NCBI GenBank assembly: GCA_963728845.1 | Contig: CAVSLS010000022.1 | Coordinates: forward strand, 88,972-152,971 | Length of the DNA stretch: 64,000 nucleotides | Reading direction: 5' to 3' | Source: Bog-473 sp963728845 | GTDB taxonomy: Bacteria > Actinomycetota > Acidimicrobiia > Acidimicrobiales > RAAP-2 | Made by a program: the position numbers and the translations under genes | Shown: positions 8,333 to 16,593 of the stretch, in pieces | Numbering within the stretch: the first letter of the stretch is position 1 | Layout: every line of letters starts with the position of its first letter | Notes under the pieces: generated by a model | What the model saw: the letters and a program-made list of their open reading frames with translations, nothing else | Database searches by the model: none | What the model was told of the DNA's origin: nothing

Positions 8333-9385
8333 CTATGGGCTGTCAAGCCCCAGTTTCGCGTGAGGTAGAAGGCTGTATACCTCGCGGGCGACGTAGCGCT
8401 TGAGGCATCGCACCGCCTCCTTCTTGGTCAGTCCCTCCTTCTTGCGTCGATCGATGTACTCGGTGGTTCGAGGGTCATAGACGATGCGGGTGAGCACGAT
8501 GTGCCAGAGGGCGGAATTGGCCTGGCGATCACCACTGCGGTTCAGGCGGTGCCGTTCGTTCTTACCGCTGCTGGCATCGAGGGGCGATACGCCGCAAAGG
8601 TGGGCGAAGGCTGCCTCGTTGCGCAGTCGTCCGGGATTGTCGCCGGCTGTGACGAGGAGGGCGGACGCGGCGTCGGTCCCGATGCCGAGAGTGGCGACAA
8701 GTTCGGGCGACGTCTCTTTGACCAAGGGTTTGAGGATGGCGTCGATCTCGGTGATCTCCTCTTCGAGGGTGAGGGCCCGTCGGGCCAGCATCCGCAGGCT
8801 GAACTTGGTCAGCGAGACGATGTCGCGTTTGGCCCCGGGCCGACAGAGCGATGCTCGCTCGAGGAGGTGGAAGACGCTGAGGCCCCGGAGCTCGGCCCTG
8901 ATGGGCTCGGGGGCGGTCGAGACCAGGTTGCGCATCTGGTTGAGCGCCTGGGTCCGTCCCTTGCGCGCCGAGGATCGAGCGACCCGCAAAACCCGCATGG
9001 ATTCGACGTTTCCGTCCCTCGTCTTGGCCTCGCCACAGGCGTCGCCCGAGAGTGCGGCACGGGCGGCCGAGATGGCGTCTTGGGGGTCGGACTTGCCCTT
9101 GCGCCGGCGACGCTGGCGGTTGGGGCGGTCCACTTCGACGACACGAACTCGTTCGGCCTGGAGATGGCGGGTGAGCCCGGCTCCATAGGAACCCGTCCCT
9201 TCGACACCGACCAGCTCGACGGGGCCGAAGTCGGCGAGCGACCCCAGCAACTTCTTGTAGCCGCTCTCGGTCGTGGCGAAGCTCTCGACGCCAAGGAGAG
9301 CTCCTCGATCATCTAAAGCGGCAGCTACATGGACGTCGAGGTGCGTATCGACGCCGCCGGTGATGCTCCGTGCCAGAGTGGTCAC
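8333..9385 (-). CDS. IS110-family DEDD transposase, copy A
   Basis: About 350 aa. The N-terminal RuvC-like DEDD domain shows Asp in GVDTHLDVH, Glu in GVEGTGSYG and two Asp in KSDPQDAI. The C-terminal Transposase_20 domain has LLVTAGDNPGRLRNEAAFAH and SGDRQANSALWHIV with the catalytic-Ser region. No frameshift. The GTG start at 9385 is preferred over the ATG at 9391 because copies B and C start with ATG-ACC at the same place and AAGGG then has normal spacing. The family cuts and pastes through a circular intermediate guided by a bridge RNA from the left end. Confidence 0.92.
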   Translation of the reverse strand: MTTLARSITGGVDTHLDVHVAAALDDRGALLGVESFATTESGYKKLLGSLADFGPVELVGVEGTGSYGAGLTRHLQAERVRVVEVDRPNRQRRRRKGKSDPQDAISAARAALSGDACGEAKTRDGNVESMRVLRVARSSARKGRTQALNQMRNLVSTAPEPIRAELRGLSVFHLLERASLCRPGAKRDIVSLTKFSLRMLARRALTLEEEITEIDAILKPLVKETSPELVATLGIGTDAASALLVTAGDNPGRLRNEAAFAHLCGVSPLDASSGKNERHRLNRSGDRQANSALWHIVLTRIVYDPRTTEYIDRRKKEGLTKKEAVRCLKRYVAREVYSLLPHAKLGLDSP

Positions 9386-9391
9386 TGTCAT

Positions 9392-9660
9392 CCCTTCGTT
9401 GGTTGGTTGGTTTGGGGTGACACCGCACCAGCGGGACGACGGACAGGACAGCGACGGGCCTGTGTAGGCAGGCTCCTATGAGGTCACTCCGTCCGACCGG
9501 CAGGTGTCGAGTGGGTGACCGGGCCAGGCCGACGGATCGAACTAAAGACAGTCCCAAAGGACGTCAGCCGGTTTGCTGGAGTCAGACCTGGCCTGGGCAC
9601 CCACCCACACGCTGACCAACCCATTCACCCAAGTGGTGGATCACTCAGCGGCCACCTCAA
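9392..9660 (-). ncRNA. Candidate IS110 bridge RNA region, copy A
   Basis: The non-coding left end upstream of the transposase has no convincing reading frame. It keeps short blocks seen in the left ends of copies B and C: a CCACC-CTTG block near 9630 and GGTCTGACT near 9585. Bridge RNAs of IS110-group elements come from this position. Exact ends and folding need a covariance model. Confidence 0.4.
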
Positions 9661-9709
9661 TCCTCGCTGCCGGGAGGGTGGGCAGTCTGGCGCTTTGGAC
9701 CCTGCGCCC

Positions 9710-9922
9710 TCAGGAGTCCTGGCCACCAACAGACCTCAGATCATTAGCGAAGATCTGATCAGCGTTCGTTTCGATGTGCCGAATGTCGTCATCGCTCAAT
9801 ATGCCCTTCTCTTTGAGAGTCACGATTAGCGCCCCGACCAGAGCTACTGCGCTCATGCCCTCGGCGATCTCGATCACCCATTTCTCTCGTTGCGCATCTT
9901 CCGTTCCGGTGTCATCGACCAC
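9710..9922 (-). CDS. Small helical hypothetical protein, 70 aa
   Basis: A 70-aa acidic protein with a hydrophobic centre (GMSAVALVGALIVTLKEKG) followed by a charged helix. The GTG start is preceded by TAGGCT and 6 nt, which fits a leaderless start. No family recognised. It is followed 150 nt upstream on the same strand by another very small acidic gene. Confidence 0.55.
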   Translation of the reverse strand: MVDDTGTEDAQREKWVIEIAEGMSAVALVGALIVTLKEKGILSDDDIRHIETNADQIFANDLRSVGGQDS

Positions 9923-10070
9923 GCGATCAGCCTATGCCCTCACGCTCTAAGCCCTGAGGGAGGCGGTCAGAATGCGCGCAAGTTGCAAATCCACTGGGCT
10001 GCCCGAATGGCCGGGAAGATTTCTCGATGGGTGTCCCCGATCGCCGGGACCTTGGGATGCCTGAATTCAC

Positions 10071-10223
10071 CTAGTCAGGCTTTACTTGGCCCTGTAGTTC
10101 CTCCAAGCTCTCAATAAGTTGATCCACCAGCTCCAGAGATGTCTCGAAGTCAAAGCCACGTTCTTCGTCAGTGTCCAGCAGTTGATTGCGAAGTTCAATC
10201 GCACGTTGATGGGTTATAGCCAC
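10071..10223 (-). CDS. Very small acidic protein, 50 aa
   Basis: A 50-aa frame starting at GTG with helical acidic sequence (LRNQLLDTDEERGFDFETSL, then LVDQLIESLEEL). TAGGAT lies 6 nt before the GTG, fitting a leaderless start. Low-hydrophobic, probably soluble and coiled. No family recognised. Coding is inferred from codon use, length without stops and the promoter match. Confidence 0.45.
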   Translation of the reverse strand: MAITHQRAIELRNQLLDTDEERGFDFETSLELVDQLIESLEELQGQVKPD

Positions 10224-10324
10224 GCTGCAATCCTAGGTTCCCACCCGCTAAATGCCCCAGTTCAGCGTCGCCGGGGTGGTGATACCCCGACCGGTTCATC
10301 ATTGGGGCTGAGCCCTGACTCGCG

Positions 10325-11047
10325 TCAGGAGGGCGTTAGATACTGTGACTCGTAGGCGGAGGCCAGGTTGTAGAGGGCCTCTCGGCCCTCACCACTGAAC
10401 GAAGAGCCATGCATCAAGGCCAGCGTGCTCGGCGCGAGATCGCCGAGCTTCCGCATGACGGTTGCGGTGTCTGGAGCGAGCGACGAGGCGCGGAACATCG
10501 CTTCGGCATCCATGGCCCGTTGGACGATGTCGTCAGTGGTGATGACGGGGCCGTCGCCCAAGTGAGTGAAGAGATCTCCGCACAGCAGCGTGTTCGTCGT
10601 CTCTTCGTACAGGACTCGGGCCTCCCAGGCATGGGGAACATGAGGTGTGTCTAGATGACGCACCCGCTTCGTTCCCAACTCGATGGTCTCGCCGTCGGTG
10701 AGAGGGCGGGGAGCTCGATCGGCCATCTCGTTTACCGAGACCAGGCAGCCGAGCGCTCCATGTGCGACCTGAGCGTGTGGCGCCGCAGCCAAGAGATCAT
10801 TCATAGCACCACATTCGTCGGATTCGATATGCCCGAAAGCAATCCATCGGAGGCGATCCATTGGTAGAACACGCTCGATTGCCTCGGAGATCGAGGGGAA
10901 CATCGAGCGGTGGCCTGTATGGAACAAGAGTGGCTCCTCATCGTCCAGCAGGAATTGATTGAACGTTAATCCAGTAGGTCCAATGTCTGACACGAAGGTA
11001 GATAGCCGATAGATGTTCGGTGCGATTTCGTTGAGATTCGTGGTCAT
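10325..11047 (-). CDS. MBL-fold metallo-hydrolase of the ODP (di-iron) type
   Basis: A 240-aa metallo-beta-lactamase-fold protein. GHIESDECG at 72-80 is the H-x-E-x-D motif of ODP/flavodiiron-type domains. Further ligands are in TPHVPHAW (His136, His139), CGDLF (Asp158) and LMHGSSF. Flavodiiron relatives reduce O2 or NO, but there is no flavodoxin domain here, so it may be a stand-alone oxygen or NO sensor or hydrolase. AGGAG lies 9 nt before the ATG. Isolated gene. Confidence 0.85.
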   Translation of the reverse strand: MTTNLNEIAPNIYRLSTFVSDIGPTGLTFNQFLLDDEEPLLFHTGHRSMFPSISEAIERVLPMDRLRWIAFGHIESDECGAMNDLLAAAPHAQVAHGALGCLVSVNEMADRAPRPLTDGETIELGTKRVRHLDTPHVPHAWEARVLYEETTNTLLCGDLFTHLGDGPVITTDDIVQRAMDAEAMFRASSLAPDTATVMRKLGDLAPSTLALMHGSSFSGEGREALYNLASAYESQYLTPS

Positions 11048-11273
11048 ATGCGGTCTTCTCCTCTTGGTGAGGACAATGTTGCAGCGTCCTTAGACGGTAA
11101 CATCCGAGGGCGCCTTGCCGCCGAGTCACATGCCCTTATATCTGGGATCTCCGTGGAGACAAGGGCGTGAGATCAATGCAGGGATTCCGAGGTGACCCAG
11201 TACGCCATCGGGTCGGTGTCACCTCGGCAGTTCGGAGTCCGTACGGCGGCTTCCTTCCGTCAAGGGGCATGAT

Positions 11274-12053
11274 TTGAGAGTGACCGAGGATGCCTGGGCG
11301 CCACATGCTGATCGGTTCGTCGACGGTCACTACGGCTCGCTCCGTGGCCGGGTCCGTACTCACGTAATCGACTGCCATCTCCGCGACCACCTGCCTCCTC
11401 CACCAGCGAAGTTGATCGATGTCGGAGGCGGTGCCGGTCATCAGTCGTTGCCCCTCGCCCGCACCGGCTACGAGGTCACGATTGTCGATCCGTCGGAGGC
11501 CATGCTGAAGCGAGCCGACGCGTTCATTGCCCAAGAATCGCCCGAGGTAAGGAGACGGATCCGACTCGTCCAGGCGACTGCGGAGGAAGCGCCGAACCGC
11601 CTCGGCCGAGCCTGTTTTGCTGGGGTCCTCTGCCACGGAGTGATCATGTACGTGGACGAGCCGCGACCCTTCGTGGCGGCTCTGGCCGACCTCGCCCAAC
11701 CCGGAGGGGTCGTCTCTGTTGTGGCCAAGAATGCCGACAACCTCGCCGTCAGGCCAGCGCTCGAAGGGGACTGGGCGACAGCCCTCAGATCGTTTGACGC
11801 TGACCGTCAGGTAAACGGGCTTAGCATCGACACCCGAGCCGACTCGTTGGGGCAACTCACCCAGGTGTTCGCCGACCTTGGCATCGAACGGGTCGCCTGG
11901 TATGGCGTCCGGCTGTTCACTGACGGATGGACTCCAGAACGCCCAGATACCGGCTCTGAATCCGCTGTTCTTGCCGTAGAGCTGGAGGCGAGCCGCCGAG
12001 ATCCATATCGCCAGATGAGTCGACTCTTCCACGTCGTCGGTGTGCGTCGTTGA
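11274..12053 (+). CDS. Class I SAM-dependent methyltransferase
   Basis: About 259 aa. Motif I LIDVGGGAGHQS at about 45-56 binds SAM, acidic VDPSEAML is motif II, and LAQPGGVVSVVAKN is the post-motif III region. It resembles CmoM/UbiE-type small-molecule methyltransferases; the substrate is not predictable. Start options are TTG 11274 (AAGGGG upstream) and GTG 11280, which has CATGAT 6 nt before it and could be leaderless. Divergent from the ODP gene. Confidence 0.85.
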   Translation: MRVTEDAWAPHADRFVDGHYGSLRGRVRTHVIDCHLRDHLPPPPAKLIDVGGGAGHQSLPLARTGYEVTIVDPSEAMLKRADAFIAQESPEVRRRIRLVQATAEEAPNRLGRACFAGVLCHGVIMYVDEPRPFVAALADLAQPGGVVSVVAKNADNLAVRPALEGDWATALRSFDADRQVNGLSIDTRADSLGQLTQVFADLGIERVAWYGVRLFTDGWTPERPDTGSESAVLAVELEASRRDPYRQMSRLFHVVGVRR

Positions 12054-12161
12054 GGTCATTAACCCGGTTACCCGCATGTGTGGTGCCCGCGGCACCTTTC
12101 GGCACGGCACCAAGGTGCCCCACTTCATTGCCGGTCCGGGGAGCCGTCCGAGCACGGAACC

Positions 12162-12613
12162 TCAGTCGGTTCGTCTTTGCATCCGGGAAGCTGGGTAGCC
12201 CTCCGTCTCGACGATATGGCTGCCTTCAAATCCCATGTGCCTGTAGAAGGCCATCGCATGAGGGTTGGCCGTCACTTCCAGCGTCTCAAGACCGAGGTGA
12301 CGAACCCGCATTGAGATGTCCAGCACCAGGGCCTCTCCGATTCGCCGGCGCATCTGTCGAGGGTCGACGAAGAGATCCTCAAGCTCAGCGACCCCGTCAA
12401 CGATCAAATAGGTCGCGAAGCCGACAACGGCGTTGTGTTCATCAACGGCGACCGGCATTCGACCCTCTCGGATTCCACGATCCGAAAGGGTGAGCCATTC
12501 CGGATGGCATAACAGCAGGACCCGATCGTTTTCATTTGATAGAGACGCTCTGCGAAAGACCCCTTCGATCTCGGGCGCTCTTCCAACACAGCATCACGAA
12601 TGGTGATCGACAT
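12162..12613 (-). pseudogene. GNAT N-acetyltransferase, single frameshift
   Basis: Reading from 12613, the frame begins MSITIRDAVLEER. It must shift at about 12575 to continue as PEIEGVFRRASLSNENDR and then RMPVAVDEHNAVVGFATYL. The acetyl-CoA binding region is a degenerate VDPRQMRRRIGEAL. With one base restored, the gene is a normal protein of about 150 aa. It may be a sequencing error rather than decay. Confidence 0.75.
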
Positions 12614-12689
12614 GACTCAAGACTGCTCCGGTGATCTGGGGCTATGGCAGCCTCGACCCCATGCTGTCACCATGCGCCACTGCCTCCGT

Positions 12690-12945
12690 ACATTGATACT
12701 TCTCTAAGGGCCCACCGCTTGACTGCTGGTCCCAAATAGCTTCGGGAGTGCTGGCAGGTTCGGCCTGACTTGGAGTCCCGTGACACCCGTGGGTGTCGTC
12801 GGCCGAGACCTTCCAGCCGCACATTGAAAGCGGCACGTCCCGTCTCCGAGTTGGGGTGATTGGCCCGGCTTGCAGCAACAAGCCTGGACCCCCTTCGCTC
12901 CGATCCGGAACGGCCGTGCCATCCCTAACTCAGTTAACAGAAGGG
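12690..12945 (+). ncRNA. Candidate IS110 bridge RNA region, copy B
   Basis: Aligns along its length with the left end of copy C. Shared blocks include CCACCGCT near 12710, CTGACTTG near 12766, GGGTGAT-GGCC near 12854 and ACGGCCG-GCCA near 12908. GGCTTG-cagcaa-CAAGCC can form a hairpin. A conserved non-coding region just upstream of an IS110 transposase is where bridge RNAs are encoded. Confidence 0.5.
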
Positions 12946-12951
12946 ATGACC

Positions 12952-14046
12952 ATGACCATCGTAGGAGCTGCGCGTGGGGTGACTGGTGGTGTTGACACGC
13001 ACCTCGACGTCCATGTGGCTGCCGCCCTCGACCCCCTCGGCGGGCTGCTCGGCACGGAGCGCTTTGAGACCAACGCCGCCGGCTACAAGGAATTGCTCGC
13101 TTGGCTCGAGACCTTCGGGGACGTCACCAAGAGAGGGAGGTTGGTGGTGGGGTGGTGTGAGGTATGAAGTGATGAGAACGAGAGGAGCGGGGCAGCGGAA
13201 GTGATTGATGGTGAAGGGGAGGGGGGGGGGGAGTCGAGGGACGGTGCCGTCGAGGCCATCCGGGTCCTCGTCGTCGCCAAGCGCTCGGCCCGCCAGGCCC
13301 GGGTCAAGGCACTCATCCAGATGCACCACCTCGGCTACAGCGCACCTGAGCAGCTTCGTTGCCGACTGAAGGGTCTTTCGGTGCCGGCGCTGGTCGCCGA
13401 AGGAGCGAGGCTCCGACCGACCCGTTCCCCCGATCCGGTGACCGCGGCTACCAAGGCCTCCCTCTCCTCGCTCGCGCATCGCATCGAGGCCCTCGATCGC
13501 GAACTCGCCGAGCTCGACGAACGGATCGAAGCCCTCCTCATTGCCACCGTGCCCGATCTGCTCGGCCTCTTCGGCGTCGGACCCGACACCGCATCCGCAC
13601 TGGTGATGGCAGCCGGCGACAACGCTGAACGGTTGCATTCGGAGGGCGCATGGGCCCACCTGTGTGGCGTCGCACCCGTCCCGGCCGGGCCGGGCAAGAC
13701 CAACGGCAAGGTCAAGGCCCACGACGGTGGCGATCGCCAGGCCAATAGCGCGCTCTGGCACATCGTCATGGTCCGCATCGCGCACGACCCCGAGACCCAG
13801 CTCTACTTCGAGCGCCGGGTCAAAGCGGGGATGACCAAGAATGAGGTCATCCGCATCTTGAAGCGCTACGTCGCCCGCGAGGTCTATCGCTGCCTGCCCC
13901 GCGGCGAAGTCCTCGGGCTGTGGGTCTGGCTTTCCCCCGTACTGTCGCTCTTCGGAGCTGACTCTCCAGCGATACGCCGACCCTCAGCTCGGGCCCCGAT
14001 CTCGAAAACGCGTGACCCAATACGAGCTTGTCCTCACATCGAGTGA
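12952..14046 (+). pseudogene. IS110 transposase, copy B, internal segment lost
   Basis: The N-terminus (GVDTHLDVHVAAALDPLGG) and the C-terminal Transposase_20 domain (HDGGDRQANSALWHIV) are good. The piece holding the catalytic Glu and the second Asp pair is missing, replaced at about 13131-13240 by purine-rich sequence with an 11-base G run. The first part ends at a stop at 13165-13167. The second part is open to 14046, beyond the usual REVYRCLPR end. It cannot be an active transposase as read. Confidence 0.85.
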
Positions 14047-14143
14047 CTGATCAATGTTCTGTCCGCTGTTTTCACTCCCGAACCCCGAAGGAGGGGTTGA
14101 CAAGTGATAGGAGCTCGCCGGGATTGTGCGACGCAACGAACCC

Positions 14144-15091
14144 TTAGCCGCGTCCGCCAGCCGGTTTGTACTCGTAGATCATCGTGGTGAGAATACAAGC
14201 GCCCGGCTGGATGATCTCCACCCGCAGGATGCCGGTGGATGGGTCAAAGTCCACCCCCTCTGCTTCGAAGGTGCCCGAACAGGTGCTCTCTTGCGGGATC
14301 GATCCCAGATCCACCACATGCCCTGTCACGCTAATGCCGTGAAGCGAGCTTGGCAGGTCTATCTCAAGCAGCGGCTTCTCGTTAGAAAAGAGGGTTCGTG
14401 AGTCGTCGTCAGAGGCGCAGATCAGTCTGACCGGAGTCACGAAGTCACAACCCTGGATGTCGTTCACATGGTGATCGAGTCCGATGTACCCGGCCAACTG
14501 GAGCGAACCGCCGTCAGGGGAGGTCTGGTGGTTCAAGACAGGAGTGGGGTAGATCTGCAAATGGCTCATCGTCCCCCACTCACCGCCGATCATCCATTGG
14601 GTGTCTGGCGAGATGGCGACGAAGGAGTTGTTGTACAGCTCACCCCGAACGAGTGTGTGGATGTACTCGAAGCTGTCGCCAGAAGGGGTCGTGACGAGAA
14701 ACATCTTCGAGCTTCCGGAGCTAGGACCTTGGTAGGCGTCGAAAATGTAACCGCGGAGTGAGTCAGGGTCCCCGATGTGGCTCCAGCCCTGAGCCGCCAG
14801 GTTGCTCGGGACCGACAAGATACCGCGATACAGCTCGTAGGTGCTTCGACGAGGTTCGAAGACCGTCGCCACACCTTCGCCCGCGAAAAGAGTGCTCTCG
14901 TCGTAGCTCCCCACCTCAGTCCAGCTGGCGATGCCGCCCTGAGAACCCAGCACGCCAGGACGGTCGGTTCCGGCGGCAGCCGGCGCCGGAGCTCCAAAGC
15001 CTGTGCCCAACAAGGCAGCACAGGCAATCAAGATGACGAGCCAGCCGATCGTCGAGGCCCCCAACTTGTGTCGCATTGTGGCTTCGAACAC
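14144..15091 (-). CDS. Secreted protein of unknown function, 315 aa
   Basis: An N-terminal signal peptide (RHKLGASTIGWLVILIACAA with an Ala-rich cleavage region near residue 40), then a beta-rich extracellular domain with Cys in GCDFVTPVRLICAS and ESTCSGTF. Several GEWGTMSHLQIY-type strands suggest a propeller or sandwich, but no family is recognised. GTG 15091 has GAGG upstream; ATG 15076 is an alternative that leaves a more typical signal peptide. It begins just outside the right end of IS110 copy B. Confidence 0.75.
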   Translation of the reverse strand: MFEATMRHKLGASTIGWLVILIACAALLGTGFGAPAPAAAGTDRPGVLGSQGGIASWTEVGSYDESTLFAGEGVATVFEPRRSTYELYRGILSVPSNLAAQGWSHIGDPDSLRGYIFDAYQGPSSGSSKMFLVTTPSGDSFEYIHTLVRGELYNNSFVAISPDTQWMIGGEWGTMSHLQIYPTPVLNHQTSPDGGSLQLAGYIGLDHHVNDIQGCDFVTPVRLICASDDDSRTLFSNEKPLLEIDLPSSLHGISVTGHVVDLGSIPQESTCSGTFEAEGVDFDPSTGILRVEIIQPGACILTTMIYEYKPAGGRG

Positions 15092-15120
15092 TGGTCCTCA
15101 GCGTAGCTAAGTGAGGTGAG

Positions 15121-15160
15121 CCCCTGAACGCCGGGAAGGGGTGCCACCGTGCGGCACGAG
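15121..15160 (+). repeat. Dispersed intergenic repeat, copy 3
   Basis: CCCCTGAACGCCGGGAAGGG then GTGCCACCGTGCGGCAC. It sits between the divergent secreted-protein and esterase genes and matches the core of the other copies. Confidence 0.6.
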
Positions 15161-15243
15161 TGGGATACCCCCATTGTCCCGAATAATGAACTCGTACACG
15201 ATCTGGCGTGATCTTGAGGCGTCGTGGGTATTGACATCTTCTT

Positions 15244-16467
15244 GTGCCCATCGGCTATCTCATAAGCGTCTTGGTCGCGGCGGCGGCAACGGCCCTTTCC
15301 CTATGGCCGCGACCCACTCGAGGGCCTCGGGCCAGCGCTTCGTTCATTTTCGAGAGTGTCGTCAACGAGCTGCCTTTCTTGGTCGTGTACTGGTTGGTGG
15401 CCAACACAGCGGTGGCCGCCACCCAAGGCGACATCGGTTCACCGCTGGGGTGGGTGGCATTAGCAGTCGCGATGTGCACCCTGGCCGGCTCCGCTTTGGT
15501 GATCGGCCGAGCCGCACAGGCACGCGCTGTCCTCGACCATGCACTTACGAAATATGTCGGCGACATCCGGCGAGTTGCCGCCGAAGCCCCGGGGAGGCCC
15601 AGGCGTACCACGCTCCAGGTCCTGCTACGCGCACTAATTTCACCCGTGCGCATCTCGGCCAGGAGCGTGCGGCGCGACCGCGACATCGCGTATGGCCCCG
15701 CGGGCTCTGCCAACCGCCTGGACATCTATCGCCACCGGTCAAGGGCTTCCGGGTCCCCAGTACTCATCTACTTCCATCCCGGCGGGTTCGTGATCGGCAA
15801 GAAGAGTAGAGAGGCACGGGTACTCTTCGACAGGCTGGCTAGCAGGGGCTGGCTGTGCATCAGCGCCAACTATCGATTGCGCCAGGCGGGAGCGTTCCCC
15901 AACAATGTGATCGACGCGAAACGCGTCATCGCATGGCTGCGCTCACATGCCGCAGACTACGGTGCCGATCCCACCACAATCGTGATGTGCGGTGGCTCCG
16001 CAGGCGCATACCTCGCCGCTATGTGCGCCCTGACCGCTAATGATTCGACGTTCCAACCTGGCTTCGAACAGGCGGACACGTCGGTGAGCGCAGCCGTTGG
16101 CTTCTACGGCTTCTACGGTTCCGCTGACTCGTCTGAGCTTGGTCCCTCCGATCCCGCCAGCTACGCCCGCGCCGACGCGCCGCCATTCTTCGTCATTCCG
16201 GGGGCACGTGACCCCATGATTGCTGCGGCCCACGCCGAAGAGTTTGCCGAGCAGTTGCGTTCTACCTCCACCAGCCCGGTGCTATACGCAGAGCTGCCGG
16301 GCGGACAGCACAATTTCGACCGCTTCCCATCCATCAGGTTCTTCGCCGTGGTCGACGCCGTCGAAGCGTTCGCCAACTGGGTGCGCTCCAGGTCTACGTC
16401 CGAGCACCCGACGACGACTGGACCGGAGGCGCGGCCCGATCATTCCGCTGGGCCTGAGCACGTTTGA
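15244..16467 (+). CDS. Membrane-anchored alpha/beta hydrolase (HSL-like esterase)
   Basis: A 407-aa protein with two or three N-terminal membrane segments (within residues 1-90) followed by an alpha/beta hydrolase domain. The oxyanion motif is FHPGG (178-181). The nucleophile is Ser252 in CGGSAG, the acid Asp323 in GARDPM and the base His356 in GGQHNF: a complete triad. Hormone-sensitive-lipase relatives hydrolyse short- to medium-chain esters. The start is GTG 15244 without a clear ribosome-binding site. The catalytic side of the membrane is not determined. Confidence 0.88.
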   Translation: MPIGYLISVLVAAAATALSLWPRPTRGPRASASFIFESVVNELPFLVVYWLVANTAVAATQGDIGSPLGWVALAVAMCTLAGSALVIGRAAQARAVLDHALTKYVGDIRRVAAEAPGRPRRTTLQVLLRALISPVRISARSVRRDRDIAYGPAGSANRLDIYRHRSRASGSPVLIYFHPGGFVIGKKSREARVLFDRLASRGWLCISANYRLRQAGAFPNNVIDAKRVIAWLRSHAADYGADPTTIVMCGGSAGAYLAAMCALTANDSTFQPGFEQADTSVSAAVGFYGFYGSADSSELGPSDPASYARADAPPFFVIPGARDPMIAAAHAEEFAEQLRSTSTSPVLYAELPGGQHNFDRFPSIRFFAVVDAVEAFANWVRSRSTSEHPTTTGPEARPDHSAGPEHV

Positions 16468-16593
16468 CTTTCCGCCCTCCCGTCCTGATGCCGGACCGAC
16501 CAGAAAGGACCACAGCAGTGAAGCACAAGGAAACCTCGTCCCGAACCCACGACTACGAGACTGATTGTCTCAGCGGACGGAACGAAGATCGAG

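Larger units (their letters stand above)
8325..9665 (-). mobile_element. IS110-family element, copy A (intact transposase)
   Basis: Contains an intact transposase gene plus a non-coding left end of about 270 nt (9386-9660). That left end includes a CCACC block about 250 nt from the start codon, the same spacing as in copies B and C. The right end has TTGACA followed by CCATAGGAGCATCG (8338 down to 8325). The left boundary is approximate. IS110 elements lack terminal inverted repeats. Confidence 0.7.
12660..14114 (+). mobile_element. IS110-family element, copy B (defective)
   Basis: Left non-coding end 12660-12951, broken transposase 12952-14046 and a right end. The right end is aligned with copy C over 14010-14114, including GAGCTTGTCCTCA, TCTGTCCG, GGGGTTGACA and ATAGGAGC (14107-14114). 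Boundaries are approximate. Confidence 0.7.

Noticed and set aside
15231..15243. TTGACA just before the esterase start considered as a -35 box
   Set aside because: Only 9 nt separate it from the start codon, leaving no room for a -10 and transcript start.
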